Notes under the pieces: model-generated
Databases searched by the model: none
The model's input: the letters and a program-made list of their open reading frames with translations, nothing else
What the model was told of the DNA's origin: nothing
Position numbers and translations under genes: made by a program
Source of the DNA: Dioscorea cayenensis subsp. rotundata
Lineage: Eukaryota > Streptophyta > Magnoliopsida > Dioscoreales > Dioscoreaceae
NCBI RefSeq assembly: GCF_009730915.1
Contig: NC_052487.1
Location: 16,794,529-16,858,528, forward strand
Direction: 5' to 3'
DNA: 64,000 nucleotides
In this document: positions 11,989 to 23,740 of the stretch, piece by piece
Layout of the letters: each line of letters opens with the position of its first letter
How positions within the stretch are numbered: the stretch's first letter is position 1

Positions 11989-14640
11989 TGTTTATGTAAA
12001 AAAATTGCATATCCTGATTCAGATCGAATAAACATTTTCAAAAAAAATTACATACAGTCAAATCATAATCGAATTAGGACAACATGTGGTTCAAATTAAT
12101 AAATTTCATTATATTTGGATATATTCAAGATAAGTCTAGATGACATTTTCGAGATAATCTAAAAAGTTAGAATCTAAAAATCAGCCGAGAGCACAGATCT
12201 CAAGGCGATCTAAAATATCCAAATCACAAGATCAACCGAGAGCACAGATCTCGAGGTGATTTAAAATAGTTAAATCACAAGATCAGCCGAGAGCACAGAT
12301 CTCGAGGTGATCTAAAATATCCAAATTATAAGATCAGCCTAGAGCACAGATCTCGAGGCAATCTAAAATATTTAAATCGCAAGATCAGCCGAGAGCACAG
12401 ATCTCGATGTAGCCAGAGAACAGATCTTGTGTCAACGTGAGAAAATTCGAATCCTGGGGCTCCTAAACACATACCTCGAGACAGATTGAATTTTATTAAA
12501 TTTAGAAAAAAAAATAATTAAAATTTTAAAACTTGATTTTATCCTCTCTTGAAATTTTATAAATTAAATTTCAAAAAAAAAAAATTCAAAAATTTAAATT
12601 TACTTTTATCCTCTTTCTCTTTGACTTGTTCCGCGAAGAGGTTATCGGTTAAGATTCTACGGGAGGGGGTTGGGATTGAAGATAAAGATAAAAAAATCTT
12701 TTAAAAGGAGGCGATCGGCAAAGGGGAAAAAAAAGAAAGGAGAAAAAAAAAAGAGGTTATCTTCTCTCCCATATTTTTTTTTTAAAAAAAGAAGCCCGCT
12801 GCTCGTTGTCGCTACCGTCGTTCACCGCCGGGCATGCTTGGATGGGTCGAGATAATGCCGCCAAGCATGCCCCTCATCGTCGTTCATCACAAATTATTGT
12901 TGTTCACTCACGGGCATGCTTGAGTGGTCGAGATAATGCCGCCAAGCATGCACGGGTTTCGTCGTTAATATTGCCGCCGTTCACCATCGTTATTGCCATG
13001 CCGATCGATCGTCGCTATTTTTTTGTGCACCATTGCCACTGGCCATTGTTGCTGCTGCGGAACCTAATGAAGATGATGATAGCGCTGTCTCTATTGCAAC
13101 AAAAAAAAAGAAAAGAAAAAAAAGAGTAAAAAAAATAAAAATAATAATATAATAGAAGAATGAGAAAGTATGCCCATGTGCATGAGATAGAAAAAAAGCA
13201 TGGAATGGAAATAAAATATATAAATTATGGGATGCACATGGAGCCCTCCACGACGGACCAATTATGAAAAGGGCTTTCTGAGAGTGAGCAGTCCATGGCT
13301 GGGTCTGCTGATGGTGCTTTGGTCCAGCCCGCTGCTTGGTCCAGACAAGTGAAGGCCCTTCTTCTTGCCCGTGTTTGATGCTAGTACAATGTGAAACCTA
13401 CACGAGCATTATATGCTCTATTCTGTTGATATATATTTGCACAGGGTTAGTCATGTAGGTCGTTTTGAAACCAAGAGGCTCACAATTACAATAAGAAAAT
13501 CATCAAGTCATATTATTGAGCTCCATTCTTCTCTGCACTTGGATCACCCAACTGGTCTCATTCCGTGTAGCTTCATCAAAATAAATATAGTATGGAACTG
13601 TGAACATTAGCATGCCCACATGCATGAAAAAGTATATATATATATATATATATATAAATCATGGAGCTAGAACTGTTTCCATCCTTTCAATAATGCATAA
13701 GTGCATGAGAAAATAAATAAATAAAATAATAAAAAATAAAGAAGCATGCATACGTGAATGGGAATAAAAAATATATAAAAAAAAATGAAAAAATAAGATG
13801 GAAAACATGCTATATAATCCTGAGACATGCATGAAAAAAGGGTAATAAACAAAAAATAATAATAATAATAATAAATAAAAAAAATAAAAGATGTGGGCTC
13901 ACTATGAAAAAGACATAAAATGATGAATGATGAGGAGCATGCATGCAGAAAGTATATATATGCATACGTGTGAGGCAGAATGTATCACCATGCATATGAG
14001 AATTCATATAAATTCCAAAGTGCCAGCCCATTATAAGAGAAACAATATAAGTGCGGATATATATATATATATATATATATATCGGGCTCGGTATTTTTTT
14101 TTATTTGAACAACATTTCCTTCGATCCAAAGTAGCACCATGGGTTAGTCAATGATTAAAATTCTCAACCCCAAAGGCAATGAAAAATTTCAAAACGATAA
14201 CGAGACGCCTATCGTATACAACAGCAAGGCATGTGACGCAGTGGCAAGGCACAGGCAACGGCAATGATATTTATTTATTTATTTATTAATTAATTAAGGC
14301 TGTCATGAAATGTTTCAAGACGGCAATAAGGCAAGCAACGCAGTGACAAGACACAGGCAGCAGCAATGATAAAAATATATATATACATATAAGTGATGTA
14401 ATAAATATGTTTATATAATAAAAATAACAAAATTTATAATTCGCAAATTCTCTTGTCTCTTTACCTGTACTTTTGCCCTTAATCGGAGGCTCCTAAGATT
14501 TCTAATCTGGGGTAATTAATAATAGGGGCTTGCCTCTATTAGGAATGAAAGAACCCACACAAAACAAATATGATATTTGTGCTTCGATATATCATCTGGT
14601 GTCTTCAACATGATGCAAGATGCATATTTTCGATCCCACA
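11989..14640 (+). repeat. 3' LTR of the Tat element, complete (2652 bp)
   Basis: It opens with TGTTTATG after the polypurine tract and closes with TCGATCCCACA, the same end as the 5' LTR at 1732. It holds a five-copy 51-bp tandem array (12175-12425), the two GGCATGCTTG stem-loops (12830-12951), and TA runs at 13631-13655 and 14057-14082. The block 13100-13690 has no match in the 5' LTR. No second target duplication can be checked because the left flank is outside the window. Confidence 0.88.
12175..12425 (+). repeat. 51-bp tandem repeat, five copies plus a partial sixth
   Basis: The core GAGCACAGATCTC starts at 12189, 12240, 12291, 12342 and 12393, exactly 51 bases apart. Each unit continues with GAGGTGATCTAAAATAT and AAATCACAAGATCAGCC. 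A degenerate sixth core (AGAACAGATCTTG) lies near 12416. The array is in the upstream (U3) part of the LTR, where repeats often act as enhancer-like sequences; that role is inference. Confidence 0.92.
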
Positions 14641-14799
14641 TGGTCTTTCCTCACTTGTATTAGGCCATTAAGGATTCAGTTTTAGAGAGCATATCATTCT
14701 CATCCCAGTAAGGATCTGCTTTGGGTTGTAGGTTTCCTTTCATCCTAGGAGCATTATGAAAGTTTGTCAATAAATCTCGATTATTGAGTCTGTGTATGT

Positions 14800-16445
14800 T
14801 TAACACTTCAAAGATGCACTGTGAAATTTTACTATCAAGCGGAATTTTAACTTTACCTTTATAAAGAATGATAAGGAGATGATAACTGTCCAATATGATG
14901 CGATTGGTTGCTAGTGGTGTGTCCACGCATCAAGAGAATGCAATAAAGAGGTATTTAGAATCAAGACAATGCATTCCTCAGACATATATGACAATGGTAT
15001 GGGTATGACGTCCCACTTGAAAGCCTCCAAAAAATGGGTTAGCTCATTTATCATTCAGATACTAAAAGACAGGTCCTTGTATAGGGTTGTTGTATTCAGT
15101 GGGACATATTGTGTAAGCATTGAGTATGTCTGCTGTATAGGAAGGCTTGGTTGGGAAAAGAGGTTGCTTGGGTTACTTTCTATGAAAATAAGGTAGTCAG
15201 CTATGATTTTCTTGTTTGGCAGGCAAACAAAGTGGTTAACACGAACCCGATTATCATTGCGATTGTGGAGAAAGACAGTGAGTGGTTTAGACATGTATTC
15301 CCTCTCCCCCCTTTTTGTGTGTGCATTCTTGGCTTCAGAAGGGGTTGCAGGCCATTACTGTTCCTTAAAGGGACCCACTTGCTTAAGAAATAAGGGGCAC
15401 TTTACTGGATACAATATGTAAAGATGAAAACAATGGATTTTTCCATGTAGCATTCATTATCATTAACAATGAAATAGATGCTAACTAAACGTAGTTCCTA
15501 TCCACGCTCAGGGATGCATTGTACGGGGATGGCGATTATGAGAAGATTATTATATTCGTGACAGACAAATCTTAGGGTCTTGTCAACACCGTCACAAAGG
15601 TTTTCCTTTTCATCCCTGCATGCATATTGCCTTCGGCAATTAGAAGAAAGTTTTATGGAGAGAAATACTAGACTTGGCAAGGTATTGAAGGAAGAGTGAT
15701 GGTGCATATTTTTTAGAATTGCATATGCATGCGCGGCCAAGGAATATGATAAAGTAGTGAATGACCTATTAGCCGCATCAATAAACTTGCATCGGTGGCT
15801 ACTTTAGAGATCCGACATCACCCATCTGTCAAACTATCTGTTCAAGGGGGAGAGATTCGGGTGGGTTGTATTCTAATGTTACAGAGTCATTCAATGCACG
15901 AATCAGGGAGGCTCACCATTTACCTATAACAAGCATGGTGGACTTCATAAGATAAGTGCTCATGCTGGTGAACTTACAAAGTTTTCTAACATTTCTACTT
16001 ACCATATTGCCTTTACATGTAATCACATAGGTTTCTATGTATTATGCTAGTTTTCCATTTACTATAATGTGTTTCTAAGTAATAGTTTGTGTTTCCATAT
16101 AAAATTATAACTTCATGTTTAGGATATGTTGTTCCCACTTATTCTATTATGTTTCTGTTTAATATTAGTTGTTCTCCCTTGCTTATTACTAATCTTTTCT
16201 GCATGTGTAAAGGTTGAAGCTAATGCATATGTTGTATAATCACCGCAAGCATTCTCGTCAATGGGAAACCGACCTAAACCCCACATACATAAGAAGATTG
16301 AGGAAATTGTGGCCAAAAGCTAGAGCTTTCGGGTTGGCAGTTCTGATGGAAATCAGTTTAAGGTGGTCGACTAGAACAACAATTGTGTAAATTTAGTGAT
16401 GAGAACATGCTCATGTTGTAAGTAGCAAGTTTATGGCATCCTATA
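14800..16445 (+). pseudogene. MURA-like transposase pseudogene (MULE copy 3)
   Basis: Broken pieces in all three + frames align in order with the copy at 55560-57190. KKWVSSFIIQILKDRSLYR (about 15030-15085) matches the KWVSARVIQKLKDRSLYK segment there, and further matches follow to IAIVE-type sequence near 15255. The catalytic segment after it reads LFLKGTHLLKK where the related copy has LFVDGAHLLGK, so the first catalytic aspartate is gone. From 16210 the C-terminal part is recognisable, with FRVGSSDGNQFKVVD (16328-16372) and a SWIM-like RTCSCC block near 16403. Many stops show that it is dead. Confidence 0.8.
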
Positions 16446-16739
16446 CAACCTTGCTTGAGGACAAGCTTAGAAAGCTGTTACATGGAAAAGATCATAAGTT
16501 AAGTGACAACTCTAGAGTATAAACGACATCTCATGTTAATAAACATTAACGTTTTAGAAGAAGAGGAAACATGGAATAATAAACAAAAGCAAAAAGAAAT
16601 AAGCAGGAACGTATAGCAATAAACAAAAATGTGTATAAGTACGCGGAAACGCAAAATCTTAAATGTAGCTAAATGTAACACACATAAACATGTATACATA
16701 AACAAAAATTTAAAAATAGACAGTAGCGGGTTAAAGATC

Positions 16740-17400
16740 TCTTTGCTCTTGAGTGGTGTAAGTATGGGAACCAGGGATGCTTGCTTTCTGAAACCGTTCT
16801 TCCTGTGACATTGTATCCTTGGTGTCCTCCTAATTAAACCTCATATTCTTCCCAATACTGGTTACCTTGTAAAACTATATGTTCAATGCCATTATGCACC
16901 CTCTCAGATAACTGGTGTTGGTCTTGTGCCCTAAACACCTTGTCTATACTTGGATGGCTATCTATGGGACATCCTCCATAAGCCACCTGTACACCGCCTG
17001 CACCCACATATAGAGTCTAGTGTAGGTCTTGGACGTGGTCTACAATCTAATTTAGCACTGAACAAGATGTGTTCAGGAACAACATGATTCCCATAAGGTA
17101 TAGCATTAGGAGCTTGACAAATTTTTCCTCTTATGCACTTTTCTTCAGAACAAGTTGGAGAAATGTTGTTTTAATAGAATCCATGTTTCTTTCATAGGTT
17201 TTGGAGAGGTATTTTCTTTGAAATCTGATTGTGTTTTATTTTTCTTGAAATCCCCCATATCTCCATCGCAGGGGAGAGCAAGAATGAGAACCACATCTTT
17301 CAGTTTTGAAGCTTAGTAAGCTTTCACCAATCCTAATTTTTCCAATGCGCTCATCATACCTCTACATCAGAGCATCAAACAATCCCCTCTCTTAAACGGT
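16740..17400 (-). pseudogene. Remnant of the MULE-borne Ulp1-gene N-terminal domain
   Basis: On the minus strand this stretch parallels 60370-60800, the N-terminal domain of the Ulp1-type gene in the fuller MULE. Shared blocks include the segment encoding the 'pages after LLDSLL' region (17340-17400), the 'CDGDMGDF' type stretch near 17260, and the block around 17090-17130 that matches the coding sequence for FPNTSCSVLNCIVD. Frameshifts and stops are frequent. The protease part is not present. Confidence 0.6.
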
Positions 17401-17540
17401 CTCCACAAACTAGTTTAATGAGGGGCATCGTGGTTGATTGGCTGATATGAGTTACCCATTTAGGAAGCGTGAAGAAAACCTAAAGTTTGAGTGTGTGGGT
17501 ATCTGAAGCAGCGGGATAAGGTTGAAGACTTGTTTAGTCT

Positions 17541-17879
17541 GAGAATGCCCAAGTCAATAGTAAAGTAAGATACCTAAACCATGTTTAGTCTAAGAATACC
17601 CAAGGATTTAGAGGAAAAAAAACACTTTTATTTCATCAAAATCAACTATTCAACTTAGCCCAAGGGCTTACAATAAAACCAAAGAAAAATTATAAAATAA
17701 CATTAAAAAGGAGACAAATTGCAAAAAATTTGCCAAAAACGACAAGTTTTCAATTTACAGCAGGAAAATAAAATACTTAACAAAATAAAGCAAACGCCCA
17801 AAACGACGTATAAATCTCAGATTTGTAGCCAAAGATATAATCAAATCAAATCTTCCCTTAAAAGGGCAAAATCCTTGTT
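17541..17879. other. No gene seen
   Basis: Short purine-rich and AT-rich sequence between the MULE remnant and the minus-strand gypsy fragment. A pair of similar phrases (GTTTAGTCTGAGAATGCCCAAG at 17533 and GTTTAGTCTAAGAATACCCAAG at 17583) forms a small direct repeat of about 50 bases. Confidence 0.5.
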
Positions 17880-18681
17880 TTCGAGGACAAGATGATTAAA
17901 TTCGCCAAAAATTGGCGTGACTCACAAGCAAAGCTTGTGAATTGTGCTCGTTGACACATTTTCCATCAAGTGGGACCCTCAAAACACCAAAACTCTACCA
18001 CTTGGAAAATTACCAAAATACCCTATTAGGACTTGTCTCATTTTTCCAGAAAAGCACATGCTAACACCTTAATACGCCCCGCATCATTCCCTTTGTGGTG
18101 TAATAATCCACTGACTTGGTATCTTGCCTCAAGTTATAAGAAAAGAATTGCGCGAGTAGATGTATCTTCATCTTCTCCTAGGTATAGAAGTTTGGCTTTC
18201 CCAACCGGTTCCAAGTTAGCTTCAGTTACTGCCACCATGCAGTGGCTCTGTTCCGAAGTCTGGTAGCCACTAAAGACACGCGCTTATCTTCTGGCACGCC
18301 TTTGAACTCCAAGATCTCCTCCACAATCATCAACCAACCGAGAAACTCCTCTAGTTGTAGACCTCCATGGAATTCTGGAATTTCAGTGTGCATTCCCGTC
18401 TCCCATCTCCTCTGATAGTACTCCTCAAGACCTCTCCTATATTGAGTTACCTCCTCACTAAAACAAACATTAGTTTGGGTAACATTTGGTACCTGGTTAT
18501 TCATCATCGCCGCTATCCTTTGGGTCATCATATCCATCATGCCCTCAAATCGTTGATCTATTAATTGTACCAATCTCTGCTCCATTTGATTAATCTGATC
18601 GCGCTCATAGATGTCTTGAAGGTTCTGCTCACGCCTAGGTGTCATCTCTCCTCCAAGGACGAACGAAGCTCTGGTACCAAC
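17880..18681 (-). pseudogene. gag: Gag fragment of a chromovirus-like Ty3/gypsy element (element A)
   Basis: On the minus strand, reading from about 18647 to 18226, is an open stretch with a gag core: IPEFHGGLQLEEFLGW, then LEFKGVPEDKRVSLVATRL, then ATAWW. Weaker, frame-broken similarity continues to about 17900. Immediately upstream on the same strand (18680 down to 18668) is TTGGTACCAGAGC, a good match to the usual initiator-methionine tRNA primer site. The element keeps only its gag; pol is absent. Its gag differs clearly from that of element B, so the two are separate families. Confidence 0.82.
18668..18680 (-). promoter_or_regulatory. Primer-binding site of element A
   Basis: TTGGTACCAGAGC on the minus strand resembles the plant gypsy primer site TGGTATCAGAGC (initiator tRNA-Met) with one change. 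It lies directly before the minus-strand gag and abuts the LTR that starts at 18682 in the opposite direction. Confidence 0.6.
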
Positions 18682-20725
18682 TGTGGTACCCTGTCCCAAT
18701 TTTTGACCTCTATCCTTTGGGTAAAATGGTCATTTTGCACTAGTGGCATCCTTGCATGAGTGCACAGTAGGTTGTGTGTGAAAACCAGCAGAAAACCAGG
18801 GGCAAAATGGTCTTTTAGATCCTTTTTCATTCTATTTTCATTTATAAGGGCATTTTGGTAATTTTCTCCTTTTCCTTAAAAAAATTTTTTGAAAATTAAA
18901 GGGATAAGAAGCAACGAGGCTGGCTTCTTTCCCTCATCTTTTCTTTCTTCTTTGCTTTCATTTCCTTTCTCTTCTTCAGCCGATCACAAAGTTTCGAAAA
19001 AAAAAGTTGTTGACGAGCTTTTTCTTCGAATTAAAGCATCAAACTCCTTCCTCCCAAGCTCTTGAGTGCGGTATGGCTTCGATCCAATGTTTTTTTTGTT
19101 CATATTTTCTTCGTATTTTTCTTGTTTTTGAAATCTTTGAAACCCTAGAAATAAATCTTAGTTTTTAGTTGTTTTTGGGCTCAAATCGAAGCCAATGTTG
19201 TTGATATTCATTTGTGGGTATGTTTGTCAAGAAATTTTGTGTTTTGGTGTTGTAAATCAATGAGAAACATTGAAACAAAGGCCGGTTTTACTGTAGCAAT
19301 TCCGAAATTATTGTAGCACTAAAAAAACCCTTGGCCTTTTCTTATATTTCTTTGGTCCAAATCGAAGCCCTTCTTCCTTGGAATTCATTGGAACTAGTTT
19401 TACTTTGATTTGAGGTCGTTTGGGTCCGAAATGACGTCATCTTCCCCTAAAACCCTAGAGTTACATGTTCGACATGTAACCTTGCATTTGCATGCATTTT
19501 AGTTTCTATTCTTGTGTTCATTGGTTCTTGGATTCTTTGTTTGACTCTAGGTGGCGAACCTTCCTCCCAGGGGAAGGAAATTGCCGACCTTTGAGGGCAT
19601 CTCAAGGCTAGACAACTGGTTCAATGAGTGGTTAAATTCGTAATTGCATAGATTTAATAAGAGTATTAGAGTATTTCTTTATGTGTTTTATAACGTAAAT
19701 TTGATGATGGATCAGATTTCATTCGATATATATAGAGGTATTTTGAGCAATGAGTTATTTGGCAAAATGATTCTAGTATACTTATGCGTATTTATTTTGA
19801 AAGAAACATGTTTACATGTAAATGTATTTTACATGCAAATGGAATATGGATAAATGTATATTTCCGTATTTACACATCATATGCTTGATTCCTCTAGTTG
19901 GAATTGGAAAGATTTGCATTGTGGCATTTGGATTTTGATAGTGACAACGGAGTTCAATTCGATACTGTAGTGTGGGGTTCCATGGTCAACCCTGAGTTTA
20001 CCCTGGTCAAGAGGTGCGTGGAGCCATTGATAGGGGTTTCTTATATGTGAGAAACCCGGGGTCATCACATGGGGATCTCAGTGGCCAATACCAAGGAAGG
20101 CAGCATTTTTGAATTTTAAAAGTCTTAAAACACCTTGGTGGTCCCGTAGCTAGTCGTGACCATGATTAACTTAGGCCAGCATTTATTTTGAGCGGTGCTC
20201 AATGTGTTGGAAAATGTTACTTACCTGTACTATTTACTAAATCATTTTGTTATCTGTTAATCTGTTGAATACTTGGAACTCCTTTTATATATTCTTATTA
20301 TTGTGGTAATTACTATTTGGAATGCTTTACTACTCTATTGTATCTATGATGTCACCACTCACTGAGTAACATCTGTAACTCAGTCCTCTCCGTTCTTCTT
20401 TCTCAAGCTGCGATGTTGGACTGGATTATGCTGGGCAAGCAGTAGACTGATCGACCTTTTCTTCTTATCTAGGCTAGTTTGTAGTGTGCATGTAAATTTT
20501 ATGGATCCACTAGACTTGACTTTTGTGTATTGTTATTGTAGTTGTACTTTATGGTTGTATTTGGAACCCTGGCTGGTTCTGTAGTGGAGGTTGTCTCCCT
20601 CTTAAGTAAGTTGTTATAGTAGGTTTATTTTTAGCCTTATAATGACTAGGAGGTAGGATGCTGTAGGGTCCACTCGTTGTTGTCGTGGCGATTGCCACGT
20701 GCCCGGCTAGGGTCGGGGTGTGACA
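18682..20725 (+). repeat. LTR of gypsy element B (2044 bp)
   Basis: It opens with TGTGGTACCCTG and ends with GGTCGGGGTGTGACA, both usual for plant chromovirus LTRs, and is followed by a primer site at 20733. Near the start are the phrases AAAATGGTCATTTTGC and TTTATAAGGGC (a possible TATA region near 18840), then a pyrimidine-rich 5' leader with AACCCTAG. This order supports the + orientation. No second LTR of this element is in the window. Confidence 0.8.
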
Positions 20726-20732
20726 ATTTTAG

Positions 20733-20750
20733 TGGTATCAGAGCTAGAGG
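20733..20750 (+). promoter_or_regulatory. Primer-binding site of element B
   Basis: TGGTATCAGAGCTAGAGG begins seven bases after the LTR end. Its first 12 bases are identical to the common plant initiator tRNA-Met primer site. Confidence 0.9.
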
Positions 20751-20888
20751 TTTAGGATGATCTTAGTCCGAATCCAATATCTGTTGATTTTGCTACTAAT
20801 TAGTGGATCCAATTACTGATTTGCATTTAGCGTAAATGCATATAGGAGTTAAGTTTGGAATTTGTTTTTCTTGTTTCTTTCAGCTAGA

Positions 20889-21693
20889 ATGCCAGCACAA
20901 CGTCCACGTGCGCATCGAGGAGTTGATATTTCTTTTGAGGAACCTCCTCTTGTCCAACTTCTTTCTTCCCCTAGGCAAGTGGTCAGTTCAGGACATGAGC
21001 TTGCTGTGGCTGCATCAGTGTATGCTCCCGGTGTCCCAGACCCTGAGCCTAATATTGCAACTCCAGGAGTAGCACCACCCCCGGAAGTGCTTCAAGTCTT
21101 TAAGGCATATTGGGATGCCCAAGGTTGTCAGCCGACATACCAGCAATACCGTAACTTCCTTGGTTATTGGAGTCTGTTTGGGGGACAGCCCCATATTGAG
21201 ACAGTATCTATGTTACCACCCCCCAATTCTTTCAGTTCAACAAGTACTGATAGAAGATAACAAGATCAGTCAGAGCTAAACTTTGTCCAAGTTACTGAAG
21301 GAAGTAGTTCAGTTAGCCTTGAGGGCTGAGAAATTTTTCATTGAAGGTAAGCACCTTCGTGGGAATGTACTCAAGAGAAGAAACTCAGATTTTTTGAGTG
21401 CATCCAAGCGCAACAAGAGTGAGGGCACCTCTATAAATTTTACAGGATCTAGCTCAGTTAAACCTCTGTCCGGGAAAGTGGGCAGTCAGAAGGGCATCAC
21501 ATTTATGAGTGGCAGTTTTAGAGGAAAATCAACTGGAAATGTTCCCAGATGCCGAAACTGCAATAGATTTCATTTTGGTCCATGCCGTGAGCCACGCAGA
21601 TGCTACCAGTGTGGGCAGGCAGGCCACCTTAAGTCAGCATGTCCAGAGTTAGGCACTAAAGCACTAGGGTCAGCACCTTCCCCTACCAGATGA
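20889..21693 (+). pseudogene. gag: Gag of gypsy element B, with its core deleted
   Basis: The start ATG at 20889 follows the primer site by about 140 bases. The N-terminal part (20889-21260) is proline-rich and open. After a stop and frame change, the C-terminal part (21283-21693) continues with the end of the gag domain (LLKEVVQLALRAEKFF) and a zinc knuckle, RCYQCGQAGHLKSAC, at about 21598-21642, which binds element RNA. The central capsid block that normally lies between these two parts is missing, so an internal deletion near 21225-21283 removed most of the structural domain. Confidence 0.85.
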
Positions 21694-21702
21694 CAGAGTT
21701 AG

Positions 21703-22475
21703 ATGAAGAGTGTACAATCTACTGGGTCTGCACTAGTTGCCCCAACTATATCAGTTGCTGCTAGTAATATTCCACAAAGTGAAACACAACGACCACATAC
21801 CTGTTCTCAGACCAGAGTTTTTGCCATGATCAACGAGGAAGCCGATGACAGACACAACGTGATTATAGGTACTGTATTCATCTTTCAGCATGATGCATAT
21901 GTTTTGATAGACTCAAGTTCCGAGAGATCTTTTGTTAGCATGCATACATGTCATGCCTATAGAATAGTTTCTCCTTTAGGCTGTGACATGGTGATCCAAA
22001 TGCCCCTGGGCGAAGAGATTGCTAGAGAGGTAGTTTTCCGAGGATGTCCTATCAAGGTGAAGGGTATATACTTTGAGGCGGATTTGATTCCACTGGAGAT
22101 GCGAGATTTTGATGCCATTCTCGGGATGGACTGGTTGAATAGGCATAAAGCTGCCCTTGACTGCTTCAGGAAAGAAATGACCCTGCAGAGCTCTCATGGA
22201 TCTAGTATTGTGCATGAGGATGAAAGGAAGGATCTTTCTAGGTGTGTGAAATCTTCTGTGAAAGCAAGGAAATTATTGCGTAAAAGATGTGAAGCATACC
22301 TGGCCGATATAATGGATACAAGAATTGTTGGACCAAGCTTGAAGGATGTCCCCATTGTCCAGGAGTTGGAGGATGTATTTCCTGAGGACATTCCTGGATT
22401 GCCTCTAGATCGAGAGTTTGAGTTTGCTATTGACTTGCTACTGGGTACTGCTCCAATCCCCATTCATCAAATGGA
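21703..22475 (+). pseudogene. Protease and start of reverse transcriptase of element B, truncated
   Basis: Aspartic protease domain at about residues 45-160. The active-site region reads VLIDSSSERSF, where the family normally has D-S/T-G, so the glycine after the serine is lost. The domain ends with FDAILGMDWLNRHKAALDC. The linker to reverse transcriptase follows (LEDVFPEDIPGLPLDREFEF at about residues 222-241), and the similarity stops near 22470, before any polymerase motif. The rest of pol and the 3' LTR are absent. Confidence 0.85.
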
Positions 22476-23740
22476 AATTTCTTTTATTACACAAACTACA
22501 TTATAAGTTCTAATCATGAGGTGTGAACACTAGCATAATAAATATATAATTGAATGTGGTTTTCATTCATGAGTTAACTATAGTATATATTTTTATTTTA
22601 TTGGGGCAAGCTTTAATAATTATAATATAAGATCATTTTATTCACTTTATCAAGATATTATAGTTTTGAAATTTACATTTAATTTATTCAATTAAAGACT
22701 TAAAAAAATAGTTATTTGTAGTATTATGTATTGTACCAATATTGTTAAAACTATGACACGTATCTTTGAAATAGTATGTCAAATCATAGGATAACTTTTT
22801 TGAAAATAATAATCGCTTCTTTGCAACATAACTATATAGCATATTTACTCCAAGTTCATATAATATTTTGAAATTTATAGTCATAAAAAACCTCACAATA
22901 AAATAAGTAATATGGAGTCATTTTTAGCTCACGAGGATTTCAAAGAAGGGTTTAAAGGTGGCCAAGAAGATAGAATCGATGCTCAAACGATGTCGTCCAT
23001 CAAACATTGGAACAACATGTCATGCATGACAGTCTTTGGCTTCTCATTAGTCCCTTTCTAGAATATCTAACGTGGTCTTCATGTGGAAATTCTAATCTTT
23101 GTTTTTCCCCATCTTGGCCCAACCTTATGAGGTTTTTTTTTAAAATTTTTTTCTGTCAACATCAGCAGATAGGCCGCTAAAAAAATAAAAAATGTGCATA
23201 ATCTTGACTGAATAAATGGAGGTGGGAACCATGCACATGTGAGTGCTGGTACCACCAACACACAATCATTATAATCCCAGAAAATATGTACTCAATCGTG
23301 ATTCAAACTCTCACAATTTGTAAAAGGTTCTAATGAGGACTTGGATACCAATAGATTACTTAATCGTGGGTAACCTTATGAGTTTTCTTTATTTCTATGA
23401 GCTTATAAGTTAGCAAGGTACTATAATACTTCTCTACTTTAATTAATCCCCTCTAATTTTGAAGTGAAATTTTCAGATCTTGGGTTCTATGAAATTTTTT
23501 GATAATAATCAGACTAATAATGATAGTTTTATTGATTGCCTATGATCTCCAATGAAGCATATGGAAGCATTTGTTTTGCAATAAATCATTTGTGAACTGA
23601 TTTCTAATAGGTACAATAGGGTTAAGTTTGAGGTCAGAATTGCAAACATTCACAAGGGGATTGAAATTTATATACCAACCGATATACTTCATTAAGGCTC
23701 AACCCTCACTCAAATCATGAATTTAACAACTTCATTTGAT
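22476..23740. other. Intergenic AT-rich sequence, no gene seen
   Basis: I see no supported coding sequence, long tandem repeat or terminal inverted repeat here. Short open stretches on the minus strand (22684-22896, 23079-23261) look like chance. Confidence 0.5.

Larger units (their letters stand above)
1..14640 (+). mobile_element. Ty3/gypsy LTR retrotransposon, Tat lineage, degenerate
   Basis: A long retrotransposon on the + strand. Direct copies of one LTR lie at the left edge of the window and at 11989-14640. Between them the order is gag, protease, reverse transcriptase, RNase H, a second plant-type RNase H, then integrase. The second RNase H between RNase H and integrase is the mark of the Tat (Ogre/Retand) lineage. 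The 5' LTR lacks its first 700 or so bases because the window starts inside it. Every coding part carries stops or frameshifts, so the copy cannot act on its own. The right LTR ends directly against MULE sequence, so the element probably inserted into that MULE. Confidence 0.93.
14641..17540 (+). mobile_element. Old Mutator-like element remnant (MULE copy 3), cut by the Tat element
   Basis: It has the same gene arrangement as the MULEs at 51896-61826: a MURA-type transposase remnant on the + strand (14800-16445), then a minus-strand remnant related to the N-terminal part of the Ulp1 gene (16740-17400). Its left part is missing exactly where the Tat LTR ends. It is more diverged than the two copies further right. 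The right boundary is approximate; I could not identify its terminal repeat. Confidence 0.8.

Noticed and set aside
12175..12425. Regular repeats that could suggest a CRISPR-like array
   Set aside because: The units are contiguous 51-bp tandem copies without unique spacers, inside a plant retrotransposon LTR.
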